Source: Apiotrichum sp. Y4204
Taxonomy: Eukaryota > Basidiomycota > Tremellomycetes > Trichosporonales > Trichosporonaceae
Reading direction: 5' to 3'
Length of the DNA stretch: 64,000 nt
NCBI GenBank assembly: GCA_025531455.1
Contig: JAMYHL010000007.1
Span: 866,396-930,395, forward strand
Shown: piece after piece, positions 33,501 through 43,906 of the stretch
How the letters are laid out: each line of letters starts with the position of its first letter
Numbering within the stretch: position 1 is the stretch's first letter
Notes under the pieces: model-generated
Database searches by the model: none
What the model was told of the DNA's origin: nothing
The model's input: only the letters and a program-made list of their open reading frames with translations
Made by a program: the position numbers and the translations under genes

Positions 33501-35725
33501 GACAAACAAGCGCAATTCCACAATTCGCGATCCATACTGCGCGTCGAATTCAGACATTCAGTCACGCTGTCGCGCTGTCGTGCACGCTCCACATGCCACC
33601 GGATCACCAGAACCGGCATCACCGGCTGATTCTCCGGTGTGCGCTGGTTGCGCCTGACTCTGCCTGGCATGCGAGACGCGAGACGCGAGATCGCGCGAGA
33701 CATGCGGAGGAACACGCAAACCACAGCACCGCTGTGGAACGGTAGACTCGGCGGCGGCCGTCGCGCCGTCCATTGCGATGCTCCGTGTGTCATACCTCTT
33801 TACCTCTACCCTCGGCGCGGCGGGAGTATCGCCGCAAAGTCGCGAGGACGGAGAGGGGTGACGACAGCTCCACCCAGGGCATGAGCGATAATCGGCACGG
33901 GCTGTGCACTGCGTACAGAGCACGCCGCTTCACACTCGCACTCGCACTCACGCAGGGCTGTACCCTTGCGATCGCGCGACTTCACGTTGCGTTAGTGGCA
34001 CATGGCACACGACTGTGACTGTGCAACTCGACACTGCATTTCTAGTCCTTCACTACAGCTACACTTGTATCCTTTATCCCTATGACCTATGCGGTATTAC
34101 AACTGTGCATCATTTTCCCATCCCTGGAACCCTGGGGATACGAAGTATGAGCTCATCATATGAGATATATTACTGTATGCTGTCCAATGAGATGGAGCGA
34201 TATGCTGTCGAATGAGAACGACCACACAGCTGGTTCGTCTACTTACACACGCGCGCCGCACAACACAATCACGATCGAGCATGCACGTTCTGCGCAGGAC
34301 GGCCCGGACAAAGATGGGATCTGGCCATCTGGTGTGCTCGTCCGACTGTCGCCTTTCTCGATGAGAAAGACGATACTGGGCTCCTTGATCCCCTTGGGCT
34401 GTTGACAGGTGCTTGACATCAGATTAGGGATCACGGTATCAAGGACATCAAGGGATCACGGCCTGTCAAGGGACATCAAAAGGTTCTCGTCATCCTGCGT
34501 GGTGCGCACATGGCTGGCGCGGGCCGCGAGCCGCGGTGTTGGTGCTGCGGCGCTGCGTTTGTTTCGGCGTCGCTGCGGGTGTTTCGTAACACTCCAGAAA
34601 TAGAGGGAGCTGGTGGAGTGTGCTTCTCCAGCCTTCATGCCAAGCCACGTTGCCAGCCGATGCAAGCGCCCCAGTCTCGGGGCCGTTTCTCGTTGTCTCT
34701 CGCTCGGCGAGTGTATCGAGTTCCGAGATGATGTCAGCACGCATGCGAACCAGACATGGTCGCTGTACCGCTGTGTCGACGGCAAGTTACACATGTACAC
34801 ATGCATGTGTGAGACTCGCGCTTACCAGGGAGTATTCTGTAGACGGTCGATAGCACCATGTGGCGAAACGCGATGGGCGCGATAGCCACGGGGCGGAAGA
34901 TGCGAGGACACGAGTCCAAACACGCGACGAGGACGCTATCGACAATCAACAAACAACATCAATTCTCTTTCCTCTTCATCATCCATCCCACCCATCTCCA
35001 TGTGCTCCGAGCCGCGCTTACCATCTCACTCGCAAACAATGCACAAGTCTCCGTCCGATACGGAGCGCAAGTTGAAACTATTTATCAGATCCGGCTAGCA
35101 CCACGGACCACCAAGTTGCACCATGCGGTTCCCCGTGAGAACCCTCCACCCGCCATTGATGTCGGCGTCACCGGCGCACTCCACGCTGTTCACCTATTGA
35201 CTTTCTGACAGCCGTGTCTACCGACGCTCGATAGGGACGCGACAACATGTGTAGGCGCGACGCGACGAAACCTCGCGGTTTTTGTTTAGCGTGTTTTGTC
35301 GCCGGATAGGTCGCAAACCGATTCGCCAGCAGGCATCCACACTGCTCAGCAGTGCTGTTCACATTCAGAACTTGGCAAGAACTCTATCGCTGTGCTTCAA
35401 TTTACGAACCAGATGGATCAAGCCACGGGTGGGCAGAACGAGACGCGGTCTCCGTCGCGCCTACTGCGCACGCGGGGCGAAGACGCAAGAAGGCGACCAT
35501 CTCCTTCGCGAACATGTTGTCCACTATTCACTACAGCTCGCGCTGAAACTAACTGTGATCCTGACTAGCTAAGCGCGACGATGCTCGTTGCGCGACGGAG
35601 CCTCCATTGACAGTTCGTGACCCGGACATCTCGTCAGCATACAAAAGGCGCTGGCGAGAGATGATGGTTCACCATCTAAGGCTCGCATCTTAACCCCACA
35701 CTCATTTAACCACACTCTTTTACCA
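30524..35725. other. Gene-poor region of 5.2 kb
   Basis: The first part is the upstream region of the membrane-protein gene, with C/T-rich sequence on the coding strand. The rest has only short open frames without domains. A CCGTAC repeat lies at 33359-33382. The last few hundred bases precede the S28 peptidase and should contain its promoter. No RNA gene or mobile element is recognised. Confidence 0.5.
33359..33382. repeat. CCGTAY hexamer repeat
   Basis: About four tandem copies of CCGTAT/CCGTAC. Confidence 0.65.
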
Positions 35726-37940
35726 ATGATTTTTGGCCAGTTCTTCGCCGCACTGGCCGTCCTGTCCACCGGCGCGTTCGCGGCGGTGACGGACGAAATC
35801 TCGTCGGAGCTGCTGGGCTCGAGGGGTTCCGGCGATATCATCCAATGGATGGCCATCCACAAGGGCCTTAGGGAGTCGGTGAGCTGCGCTGAATATCATT
35901 GACATCTCAGTGAGACAGTTACCGGGAAGAAGATGCCCCAGTGGCGTATGGCCAACCCCCTGGACACGGGTGTCAAAACGGGTTCGGTGGTCGACGATCC
36001 TCCCAACACGAACAGATTCGGCTTCAAGGCATACTGCTTCCCTCAGAAGAAGTCGCATTTTGACTCGGCTGTCGGCCCCGACGAGCGCTTCTGTCAGCGC
36101 TACTGGGTTCAGCCCAAGTGGTACAAGGAGGGCGGTCCCATTATCATCTTCGATGTCGGTGAGTACGATACAGAAGCAACGCTAATGTCCAAGGTGAGCA
36201 GCCGGCCGACAACTTTATGCATGACAGTGGCATCTTTAGCCAGATTGCCAAGGCGCACGGCGGCCTGTCCATTGTCCTCGAGCATCGTTACTACGGCTGG
36301 TCGGTGCCGGTTGCTGACCTTTCCACCGACAACATGCGCTGGCTCAACAACAAGGAGGCCCTCGAGGACTCGGCCCACTTTATCCGCACCTGGGAGCCGA
36401 CTCCCGATATCAAGCTCAACATCTCAAGCCCCAGCGTCCTCCGCGCGGACAAGACTCCTTGGATTTACAACGGCGGCTCGTACCCCGGCGGTCGTACTTC
36501 CATGTTGCGCCAGAAGTACCCCGAGCTTGTGTTTGGCGGTATTGCCTCGAGCGCTGTCACGTTTGCCAAGGTCGACTTTCCCGAGTACTACAATGCCCCA
36601 ATGAACTATGGCCCCAAGGACTGCATCAACGTCATGAAGAAGGCGGTCGACTCGATCGACCGCATGCTCTTCATGCCCGAGCCTATCCCGACCCAGCTCA
36701 AGACCTACTTCGGCCTTCAGGACCTTAAGAACGACGACTTTGCCGTCATTATCACCGACCAGGCCCGTGAGTTTTGCGTTCTTCCTAAAGCTGACAACCC
36801 AAGCCTACTGGCAGGCCAGCCACTCGTGGTTCGTCAACACCTGGTGCCCGGACATTACTGTGCCTGGCAACGGTACCACCATCGGCAACAACATCACCAT
36901 GTAGGTCGAACACCGCATCGACACTGACATGTAGTATTCCCGAGGTCGCTGCCTACCAGCGCTGGGTCAAGAAAAACGTTGTCGATGCGTGCAAGGGCAG
37001 CATTTATGAGGTGCGTTCAAGTCTCGATCACAGTTAACGACAGTGCTATGGAGACTAGTGGGGATCATTCGCTCTGACGGACCTGAGCCAGACCTGGCGT
37101 CTGTGGCTGTGGCAGGGTGAGCTTCAGAGCTTCTCGTAGTCGACACTGCTGACAACAGTCTGCACCGAGTGGGGTTACTTTCAGACCGGCGGCCGTATCG
37201 GTCAGGACCACATCGTTTCCATGCACAAGAGCCTTTCATACGTCCACAACCAGTGCACGATGGCGTTCCCTCCGGGACAGCACTTCCAGATCCCGCTGTG
37301 GCCGAACGTCGACGAGATAAACCAGTACGGCGGGCTGGACGCAAAGTACGACCGTCTCGGCTTTATCGATGGCGAGGTCGACTGCTGGCGTTGGGTTACG
37401 CCCAACTCGCCCATCGCCAAGCCGCGCCAGAACACAATTCAGCAGCCCGTCTTCGTCGTCTCTGGCGGCAACCACTGCCCCGACACCTGGGTCCAAACTA
37501 CTGAGTCTGCCGAACTCAAGCAGGTGCACAACTTCACCATCACGGCTGTTGGAGAGTGGCTCAAGCAGTTCAAGCCGTCCGGGGGTAACAGCACCAGCAC
37601 CACTAGCACCAGCAGCACCACCTCTACCACCTCGACAACGACCACCGCCACCTCGAAGGCGATCTCGAACAGCGCTGTTCCCACGACGACCACTCGCCCG
37701 GGAGGCCACGGCAATGGCCACGGAAACGGCCACGGCAATGGCAACGGCCACGGCAATGGCAACGGCCACGGCAATGGCAACGGCCACGGCAATGGCAACG
37801 GCCACGGCAATGGCAACGGCCACGGCAACGGCAACGGCCACGGTAACGGCAATGGCAATGGCCATGGGAAGGACAAGGGTAAAGACAAGGGCAAGGACAA
37901 GCACAAGAACCAGCGCCGCCGCCTCAACTATGACCACTAA
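35726..37940 (+). CDS. Secreted S28-family serine peptidase with His-Gly-Asn tail
   Basis: Exons 35726-35878, about 35930-36158, 36194-36766, 36804-36900, 36935-37010, 37059-37116 and 37159-37940 give about 655 aa. S28 enzymes (prolyl carboxypeptidase, DPP II, thymus-specific peptidase) cut next to proline. A signal peptide is clear (FFAALAVLSTGAFAA). The nucleophile serine lies in NGGSYPGG (about Ser223); EHRYYG, WQVCTEWGYFQ and GNHCPD with the catalytic His are further family hallmarks. After the catalytic domain come a Ser/Thr-rich linker, about 50 residues of GHGNGN repeats and a Lys-rich end. The first junction is uncertain: the donor at 35879 is good, but the best-looking acceptor (35910) breaks the frame and only AAG acceptors at 35929 or 35932 keep it. 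Three introns are only 34-37 nt. Confidence 0.85.
37704..37866 (+). repeat. GGCCACGGCAATGGCAAC tandem repeats in the peptidase gene
   Basis: Repeats of 12-18 bp encode (GHGN) and (GHGNGN) units. The near-identity of units indicates recent expansion. The opposite strand also stays open through the repeat, which creates a long artefactual frame. Confidence 0.9.
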
Positions 37941-39260
37941 TCTGGCAAGCAAGCCCTTTGGATATTGAATGGGAATAATGAGGCTTCGCTCAGCTCGAAG
38001 CGCGATTGATACCCTCGTAGTGGAGTGATCATATGAAAGGTTGTTGAACGCGTCATAGTGAACAGGTACAGCATTGCTTGCTCCGTCCGTCGGGATTCGT
38101 CTAGGCCAGACGTGAGCTACCACATCGGAGGGGAATACATGACGAGCACGAGTGTTGGCTTTTAGTGATGGTTTGAGGCAGCAGCGGCTGCTGAACAGAC
38201 ACAACCTCGCACAACGCGTCTCACACTCTCCAGCTCACTGACCGTCGATAACGGTGCCAGCCCACGGTTTACGTCATTCTTTCACAAGTCCAGGCCCAGA
38301 ACGGGGTGCAGCGTGGGCTGCGTACTTTCCGGCCTGGATTTTGATAAAAGGGTGCTGCGATAAGAGGGTGGCCGGATCATACGGCAGACCAGCAAGGAGT
38401 GTGGAGTCGGCATCCTGGATGCTTGGTGGGCTAGCGGATGGTGCCTTCCATACAGCCAGTGGGAGATGCGGTAGTCGGATGTACACATTTCGAAGTCGGT
38501 TTCCGCGCCAAATCCGAACCCGGCGCACAATTCCATCGCTCTGCTGAAAAGGACAGGAAAAATTGGGCGTGGGACGGAAAAATGATGTTTCGGAGACTGT
38601 CATCAAAGGTGACTCCGTCGGGCTGGCTGGACATACCGGCACTGAGATACTGTGTCCCGAACAAGAGATCGGTCATTGAACGCGATACTCTATGACTCTG
38701 CGAGAGTCGCATGTTCGTCAAGCAACGGTCTCTGACCTGGCCTCGCATTGTCAAACGATCTGGGTCTCGGGTCTGAGTTTCGGGTTCTAGGACGTGGGAC
38801 TTGAGTCTTGGATCTGGTTCTTGCGTCTGGGTCTTGAATCTAGGTCTGGGGTCTTAAATCTGGGTCTCAAGTCTGAGTCTTGCGTCTGGAGTCACAAGCG
38901 CAGTGGGCGTAAGCCACCAGTAGAGAAACCGAGTCCCAACTCTGTCATATGTCCGTATGAGTCCGACAGAGGATATCATTTATAATTTCGTGGTCAGTAA
39001 TGATGATGAAAAACCGTACAGGCGATGAGGGAATGTAAGTCTCCAATTGGGATGCATTGAGCAAAACTGCTAACGCGCTTGTCCTCGAGGCACAGGCATC
39101 GTGGGCCTGGCTTCCCATACAACTGTACGCCGGTTGCCCCTTCTTCGGAGAGCGACGGCTTCAGAAGAGCCCACTCAAAACTCGAGCTGACCCCGTCGCC
39201 ATCATGCGCAGCCTGCAGAGCTCGACGTGCTCGATGCGAACCGCAGTTTCTCTTCGTGGC
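37941..39260. other. Intergenic region with minisatellite-like repeat
   Basis: It contains the 3' UTR of the peptidase gene, a G/T-rich degenerate repeat at about 38760-38893, and a minus-strand stretch at 38274-38642 in which two overlapping frames look mildly protein-like (see findings). No gene is firm. Confidence 0.45.
38760..38893. repeat. Degenerate TCTGGGTCT-type minisatellite
   Basis: The motif GGGTCT or GAGTCTT preceded by CT/TT recurs every 6-20 bp about a dozen times. It is imperfect but clearly periodic and is not within any gene. Confidence 0.7.
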
Positions 39261-39369
39261 GGGCGTGTAGCTCAGTTGGTAGAGCGTGTCATTAGCAGGA
39301 GCCCCGAGAGCCTCAAGCCTCGAGCTTCTTATCTTGACAAGGTCTTTGGTTCGATTCCTAACTCGTCCA
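39261..39369 (+). tRNA. tRNA-Ala(AGC) with a 36-nt intron
   Basis: The same 73-nt body as the other Ala(AGC) genes, with G3-U70 and anticodon AGC, but the anticodon-loop intron is 36 nt. A TTTTT run near 39398 can serve as Pol III terminator. Confidence 0.95.
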
Positions 39370-39975
39370 TTCTAGCTGCTGTTAGCGGCTCGTTCTGTTT
39401 TTCTTATGGCGAGCTGGATGCGGAACGTCAATAGGTAGAAGACAAAAGCGCATGAAGGATCGCCGGGGGGCGTCCAGAGGTAAAAGCTCCCACACCCCGC
39501 TCCGCCCGGAATTTTCAATGGCACCATTGTGCACATTTTTCGGCGGGAGGGGGGAGTACATGTATAACATGAACGAGATGCAGCATCGCATCCGCATCAA
39601 CACGGGAACCGAGAGTTGTGTGATAGTGTCGTCAACCGCATACCTCGTTTATCGCGATCTCTAACCAGCGGCTACTGTAAGCGACCTCTCACTCCCCCAC
39701 CACCGGATGTGGCAACTCGGGCTTTAAGCCGTACGTGTTTGTCGTCGAGCTGAGTTCCAGCTCGGCAATTAAGCTCGTCGAACAACTTTGTCGTTCTGTA
39801 CAACACCATCCAGGCACCGTCGCCATTTCTCATAACTGTATGGTAATCATGTCTCCAAGCGCTAGCCGCGCACGTATTTATGCTGATTGTCAAGCCCTCT
39901 TTACCACCCCCTCCAACTTCTCGTCCCTAATTCTCTGTCAGCCAGCGAACGCGCACCGGAAATCCGCTTCCCGTC
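39370..39975. other. Spacer between two Ala tRNA genes
   Basis: Six hundred bases with no supportable gene. Confidence 0.5.
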
Positions 39976-40067
39976 GGGCGTGTAGCTCAGTTGGTAGAGC
40001 GTGTCATTAGCAAGAACAAGAACATCTTATCTTGACAAGGTCTTTGGTTCGATTCCTAACTCGTCCA
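39976..40067 (+). tRNA. tRNA-Ala(AGC) with a 19-nt intron
   Basis: Identical by eye to the minus-strand gene at 7178-7269, intron included, but with different flanks. A short GC hairpin and a T5 run at about 40092-40096 follow and fit Pol III termination. Confidence 0.95.
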
Positions 40068-41173
40068 GTACGCGCGCCGAAAGGCGCTGTGGCTTTTTCT
40101 TCGGTGTCAGAGGAGGCGCATGAGAGGACAAAGGTGATGGTTTCCTCCAGCAGAGGCCGAAGCGGGTGGGGGAAAGGATCGCGAGGGAGGAGTGTGCGCC
40201 ACTGAGATTCGGTTGACTGTGTGCCTGCGGTAAGTGATTTTGCCTCTCAGACTGCCAGACCATGAGCGGAGCCTCGACTCGTCGTCCTCAGCATTGCCCT
40301 GTGCGGAGGTCTGATGGTCGTGGACATGCTAGCAATATTCATTCGTCTCAACAGGGTCTGGAGGACCCAACATTTGCCAGCTGTGACAGTGAGCTCCCAT
40401 TGCTCGCAGTCAGGAGACGATAGTGGCCTTCTGCGCGTTGGACTGATGACGTGATGACGCTGATTCCGTGAACATGACACTGACTACTCATATCTGGCCA
40501 GCCCACTTTTACAGACTCCTCGAAACCAACCCTACCTCAGGCCTCGAGTCTTACCCGCACTGCCTCTTCCTACAACCCCCTTATCCAAGAGGTTCGCCAG
40601 AAGGATGCGATACGGCCCCTGATCCCCATCACCGGAGAAAGAGCATGGCAGCGCCTCGCGGATACGACGCCGATCCAACGGCGTCTCAGTGCGATGTGTG
40701 TCTGGGAAAATGCGGACGCAAGGGATAGGGTGCCATGCCGCGGCCACGGTGTTAGGGGTGGGCGTCAGGAAAGTCATCATTGTTGGCGGTCACTGATGGA
40801 CACTATGAGGTTCGCGGCGCGAGCTCGTCAGATCATCAGAGAGGCCACCCTCGTGTTCCGGTCGCTGGTGAGTTGCACTCGCGACCAGCCCGCCGTAGTG
40901 AGGTGTCCGGAGCACCTTCGAGCTGGCTTGGCCACCACGATTTTTATATCTTGTTTTGCGTTTCAGTCAATGGCTGATTGTTTATTCGCGTGTGCGAACA
41001 CTTGAGCAGTGATGGGGGATGAAGGATCGAGACTCGCGCTGTGTGTAGAGGTCATTTCATCAGATGAGAACGGCCAACACAACATCAGAGCCGGCCCCTC
41101 ATCACTTCAAAATGCTCTCCTCCACGAGCACATGATTTCCCTCCATCCAGCCCCTCTTCCTCCAGACACCAGC
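40068..41173. other. Spacer upstream of the small membrane-protein gene
   Basis: 1.1 kb without a supportable gene; it should include the promoter of the downstream gene. Confidence 0.45.
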
Positions 41174-41802
41174 ATGGCGACGACTCCTCCTGCGCAGCTG
41201 TGTTCCCTCTCGGAACGGTGGAACCTCCCCGGCATATCGAACCCGCCGCTCTTGCACGTACGGCAGTGCGCGGCGTGCCGCCGCGTCCTGTGCTTTGAAA
41301 TCCGGCGCCTCCTAACCAACTCTGTGGCGACCATCGTACGTGTTTCTACCCACCCGCCTGTCAATGTTAATCCCAGCTTGCGGCAACAAATGGGTTCGGT
41401 CTAATCGGCTCCGTCGCTCTTCTCATGTATTACCGCCAGGTCCTCTCCGTGCTCCATCAGCTGAATTATGCGATTTTCGCGGAAAAGAACTTTACCGTTA
41501 TCGGGCCTCTATCGCCTCTGCTCCTCGACCCGGTGCGCCCGGCCCTGCGCGAGTTCACCGACCAGGAGCTCACGGACATTGCGGCCGTGACGTCCCCCGG
41601 CTGGACTGCCCCCGCTATCACGGGCCAGGATCGCGTAAACGCGAGGCGGATCGCCCTCGTCTACGAGTACAAGGTCGTTATTGCGCGGCGCGTGCGCATG
41701 ATCGCGGCGAACATCTATCCCCCCGACGAGATCAGCACATACGAGACCCTGTGGAACTTTGCCATCAGGACGTCCGACATCATCCTGACGCCAGAGCTTT
41801 GA
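41174..41802 (+). CDS. Small membrane protein with a Cys-rich N-terminal segment
   Basis: Exons 41174-41335 and 41377-41802 (41-nt intron) give 195 aa. The start ATG at 41174 has A at -3 and G at +4; two further in-frame ATGs lie upstream but in weaker context. I do not recognise the family. A CAACRRVLC motif sits at about residues 32-40. One hydrophobic helix is formed across the splice junction (TILAATNGFGLIGSVALLMYY, about residues 52-72), which supports the intron. The rest is soluble, with mixed charge and a YEYKVVIARRVRMIAANIYP segment. There is no signal peptide. The gene lies inside the tRNA cluster. Its role cannot be inferred. Confidence 0.72.
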
Positions 41803-42283
41803 CGGGCGACCCTCGGGGGCATCAGACGTTAGTCAAGTTGGGTTAGATATGTATGGTTGTGCAGGCTTTTGTAGCCCAAGTATCCGCTGTTCAGTGTATT
41901 GCCTCCTGGACAATCTGAGGACCGCAATAATGGCGTGTGACGCCGAGGAAAATACTAACAGCCACGTCGCTTTCGCGAAGACTAGACCATGACGGAGAAA
42001 GTGGTTCGTGTCAGGACCATGTTGTGTGTAGTCGCTCTCTGTCCTGGTCCTTGGGGGAGTTGCGAGTGTTGGGGTCGATAAATTTAATATAAAGTATGTT
42101 CCTCGGGAGCATGAACAACAAGCAAAGCGAACTGTTCTCACGGCACAGGGAGTTGAGCAGTTCCTAACTCGTTTAAAAAATCCGGAACCCCCCACCAAAA
42201 ACAAACTCGGAAAAAAATAAGGTAAGAGGAACAAGAAGAAAACAAAAGAAAGAAAAAAAAATCCTAAAAAACACAAAAAGAAT
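41803..42283. other. Spacer before the first Asp tRNA
   Basis: It contains an A-rich stretch at about 42173-42285. This includes AAAAA at 42275-42279 on the plus strand, which is T5 downstream of the minus-strand Asp tRNA and fits a Pol III terminator. Confidence 0.5.
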
Positions 42284-42373
42284 CTTCCTGACGGAGAATC
42301 GAACTCCGATCTCCCGCGATTAACGTGATTACGTAATGACAAGCGAGCATACTAGCCGTTATACGATCAGGAA
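42284..42373 (-). tRNA. tRNA-Asp(GTC) with an 18-nt intron
   Basis: Acceptor TTCCTGA/TCAGGAA is fully paired. D-stem is GTAT/GTAT with a G10-U25 wobble, anticodon stem CTCGC/GCGGG, loop TTGTCA + intron + C38, T-arm CGGAG/CTCCG, discriminator G73. Mature length 72 nt. G10-U25, GUC, C38 and G73 are the known yeast Asp identity elements and all are present. Confidence 0.92.
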
Positions 42374-43005
42374 ATTGTTATTTTACAAACGAACGTCTCG
42401 GCCGGGAGGGGACAGACGGGCCGCCATCGACCCGAGAATCGCTCGTGGTGTCGAGTAGAGGCTTAGCACTGCTTCAGGATTGCAGCGAGAGGGTGCTTCG
42501 CTAGTAGGGAAGCCGAATGCCGCAGAAGGGATTAGAGATTGACATTGTTCGGTAGTAAAAATGGCAAAAACCTGGTGGACCTTTCTGTCGTGTCAGTTCG
42601 AAGACGATGCCTCGATCAGCCGGCGGGCCGGCTTCCGATCGTTTGAAAAGGATATATCAATAGATATTCCAACGGGGAATCACAGGGAGAGTAGGAACTG
42701 TATTCGTCCATATGCCTTGTGTGACGCCGGCAGCTCAAGACGGATGACGGCCGGTCCGAGACGGCTGTCCCACAGGTTTCGAACCCAACGCGCAGCGCTA
42801 GGAATTGGAGGAGAGCCCGAAATATTAATCGCTTGCAGCTCAGTAGGCAACTAGGACTGTCAATCCGGGAAAACTGGTCCAATTACGGCTGGTTCGCTTT
42901 GAGGGGTACGATGCGAAGTCAGAAGTTAGAAAGCGCGAAAATTTCTGAGATTCATAATCACCCCATGACGCTCGAACAGTAAAAGAGTATCGCCATTCGG
43001 CGCTG
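42374..43005. other. Spacer between the two Asp tRNA genes
   Basis: 630 bp with no supportable gene. The AAAA at about 42981-42984 gives a T-run downstream of the second minus-strand Asp tRNA. Confidence 0.45.
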
Positions 43006-43094
43006 CTCTCAATCGGAGAATTGAACTCCGGTCTCCCGCGTTCACGCTGTTCGGCGATGACAAGCGAGCATACTAGCCACTATACGAATTGAGA
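43006..43094 (-). tRNA. tRNA-Asp(GTC) with a 17-nt intron and a different acceptor stem
   Basis: The core (D-stem, anticodon arm, T-stem) matches the Asp gene at 42284, but the acceptor stem is TCTCAAT/ATTGAGA, fully paired and unrelated in sequence. Anticodon GTC, C38, G10-U25 and G73 are kept. Mature length 72 nt. Confidence 0.92.
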
Positions 43095-43429
43095 TTGCTG
43101 AACGGGTCGCGGGCGGCATGTTTGGGACGCGAGGGGAAAGATGAGACATTGATGCGACGGTGGAACCTCCTTAGGGGACAAGGCGGTCAGTAACCGAGCA
43201 CCAAGCCATTGTGATGACATGATGCCATTAAGCTTGAGCAGCGTGGGATGCGACTGCGGTCGTCATGAGGAAAGACAGCAGCAAGATTAACAGTCCAACT
43301 TGTCTGCCTCCCACATTGATCTCGCCCTCGATCTCCCTTGCCCATCTCTGCGGGATCCAGAACCTCGGCAATGACGGTGTTGATGTCTGCACATCGAAAA
43401 AGGAGACCGGCTCGCGATCGCTTGCCGAC
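43095..43429. other. Spacer between Asp and Ala tRNA genes
   Basis: 335 bp, no gene seen. An AAAAA at about 43397-43401 forms a T5 terminator for the minus-strand Ala tRNA. Confidence 0.45.
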
Positions 43430-43517
43430 TGGACGAGTTAGGAATCGAACCAAAGACCTTGTCAAGATAGGAGATGGTCCTGCTAATGACACGCTCTACC
43501 AACTGAGCTACACGCCC
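43430..43517 (-). tRNA. tRNA-Ala(AGC) with a 15-nt intron
   Basis: Same 73-nt Ala body with G3-U70 and anticodon AGC; the intron is 15 nt and differs in sequence from the 19-nt and 36-nt versions except for its last bases (TATC). Confidence 0.95.
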
Positions 43518-43906
43518 GATGGAAGACGTGTTTCGGCAGCAATCTCGCGCGCGTCGCGTCGGCGGAGCGCTCGTAGACGTGGAAAGCGAAGAGGAGATAA
43601 GGAGTGGTTTAAGAAGGGTTAGAAGGGATGGGCGAGGACGCGTGGGGATGGGCTTGGGGGCGGGTTGCTGGAGTAGGGGACAGGTCGAAGGGGAGGAGGT
43701 GAAGCCGGATCGAAAATTATCGACTGTCTGCGCCCTAGCACCCCGTCCATCCGTTCAAATACGTCTAGCGATCCCAATCGCAGGACATCTTCTCAAAAAG
43801 AACCGTAAGCCCCGAAAGATGGTTAATTAGACAGCATCGCCCGGAGGCTAGCCTGGTTATTCCGACAGAGTCGGCGGTTTCATCATCCGGCTCCTGCTGC
43901 TACTAG
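43518..43906. other. Spacer between two Ala tRNA genes
   Basis: 390 bp, no gene seen. The nearest T-run for the downstream minus-strand tRNA is about 110 bp away (AAAAA near 43796 on the plus strand). Confidence 0.45.

Noticed and set aside
33296..33923. Overlapping minus-strand frames of 120-165 codons
   Set aside because: No domain, frames overlap one another, and no consistent donor/acceptor pairs.
37236..38204. Minus-strand 322-codon frame opposite the S28 peptidase
   Set aside because: It is held open by the reverse complement of the GHGN repeat (an Ala/Val run); the plus strand carries a signal peptide and catalytic motifs.
42161..42172. TTCCTAACTCGT, identical to part of the 3' half of the Ala tRNA genes
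   Set aside because: Only 12 bases match and neither the T-arm nor the 3' end is complete, so it is probably coincidence rather than a tRNA fragment.
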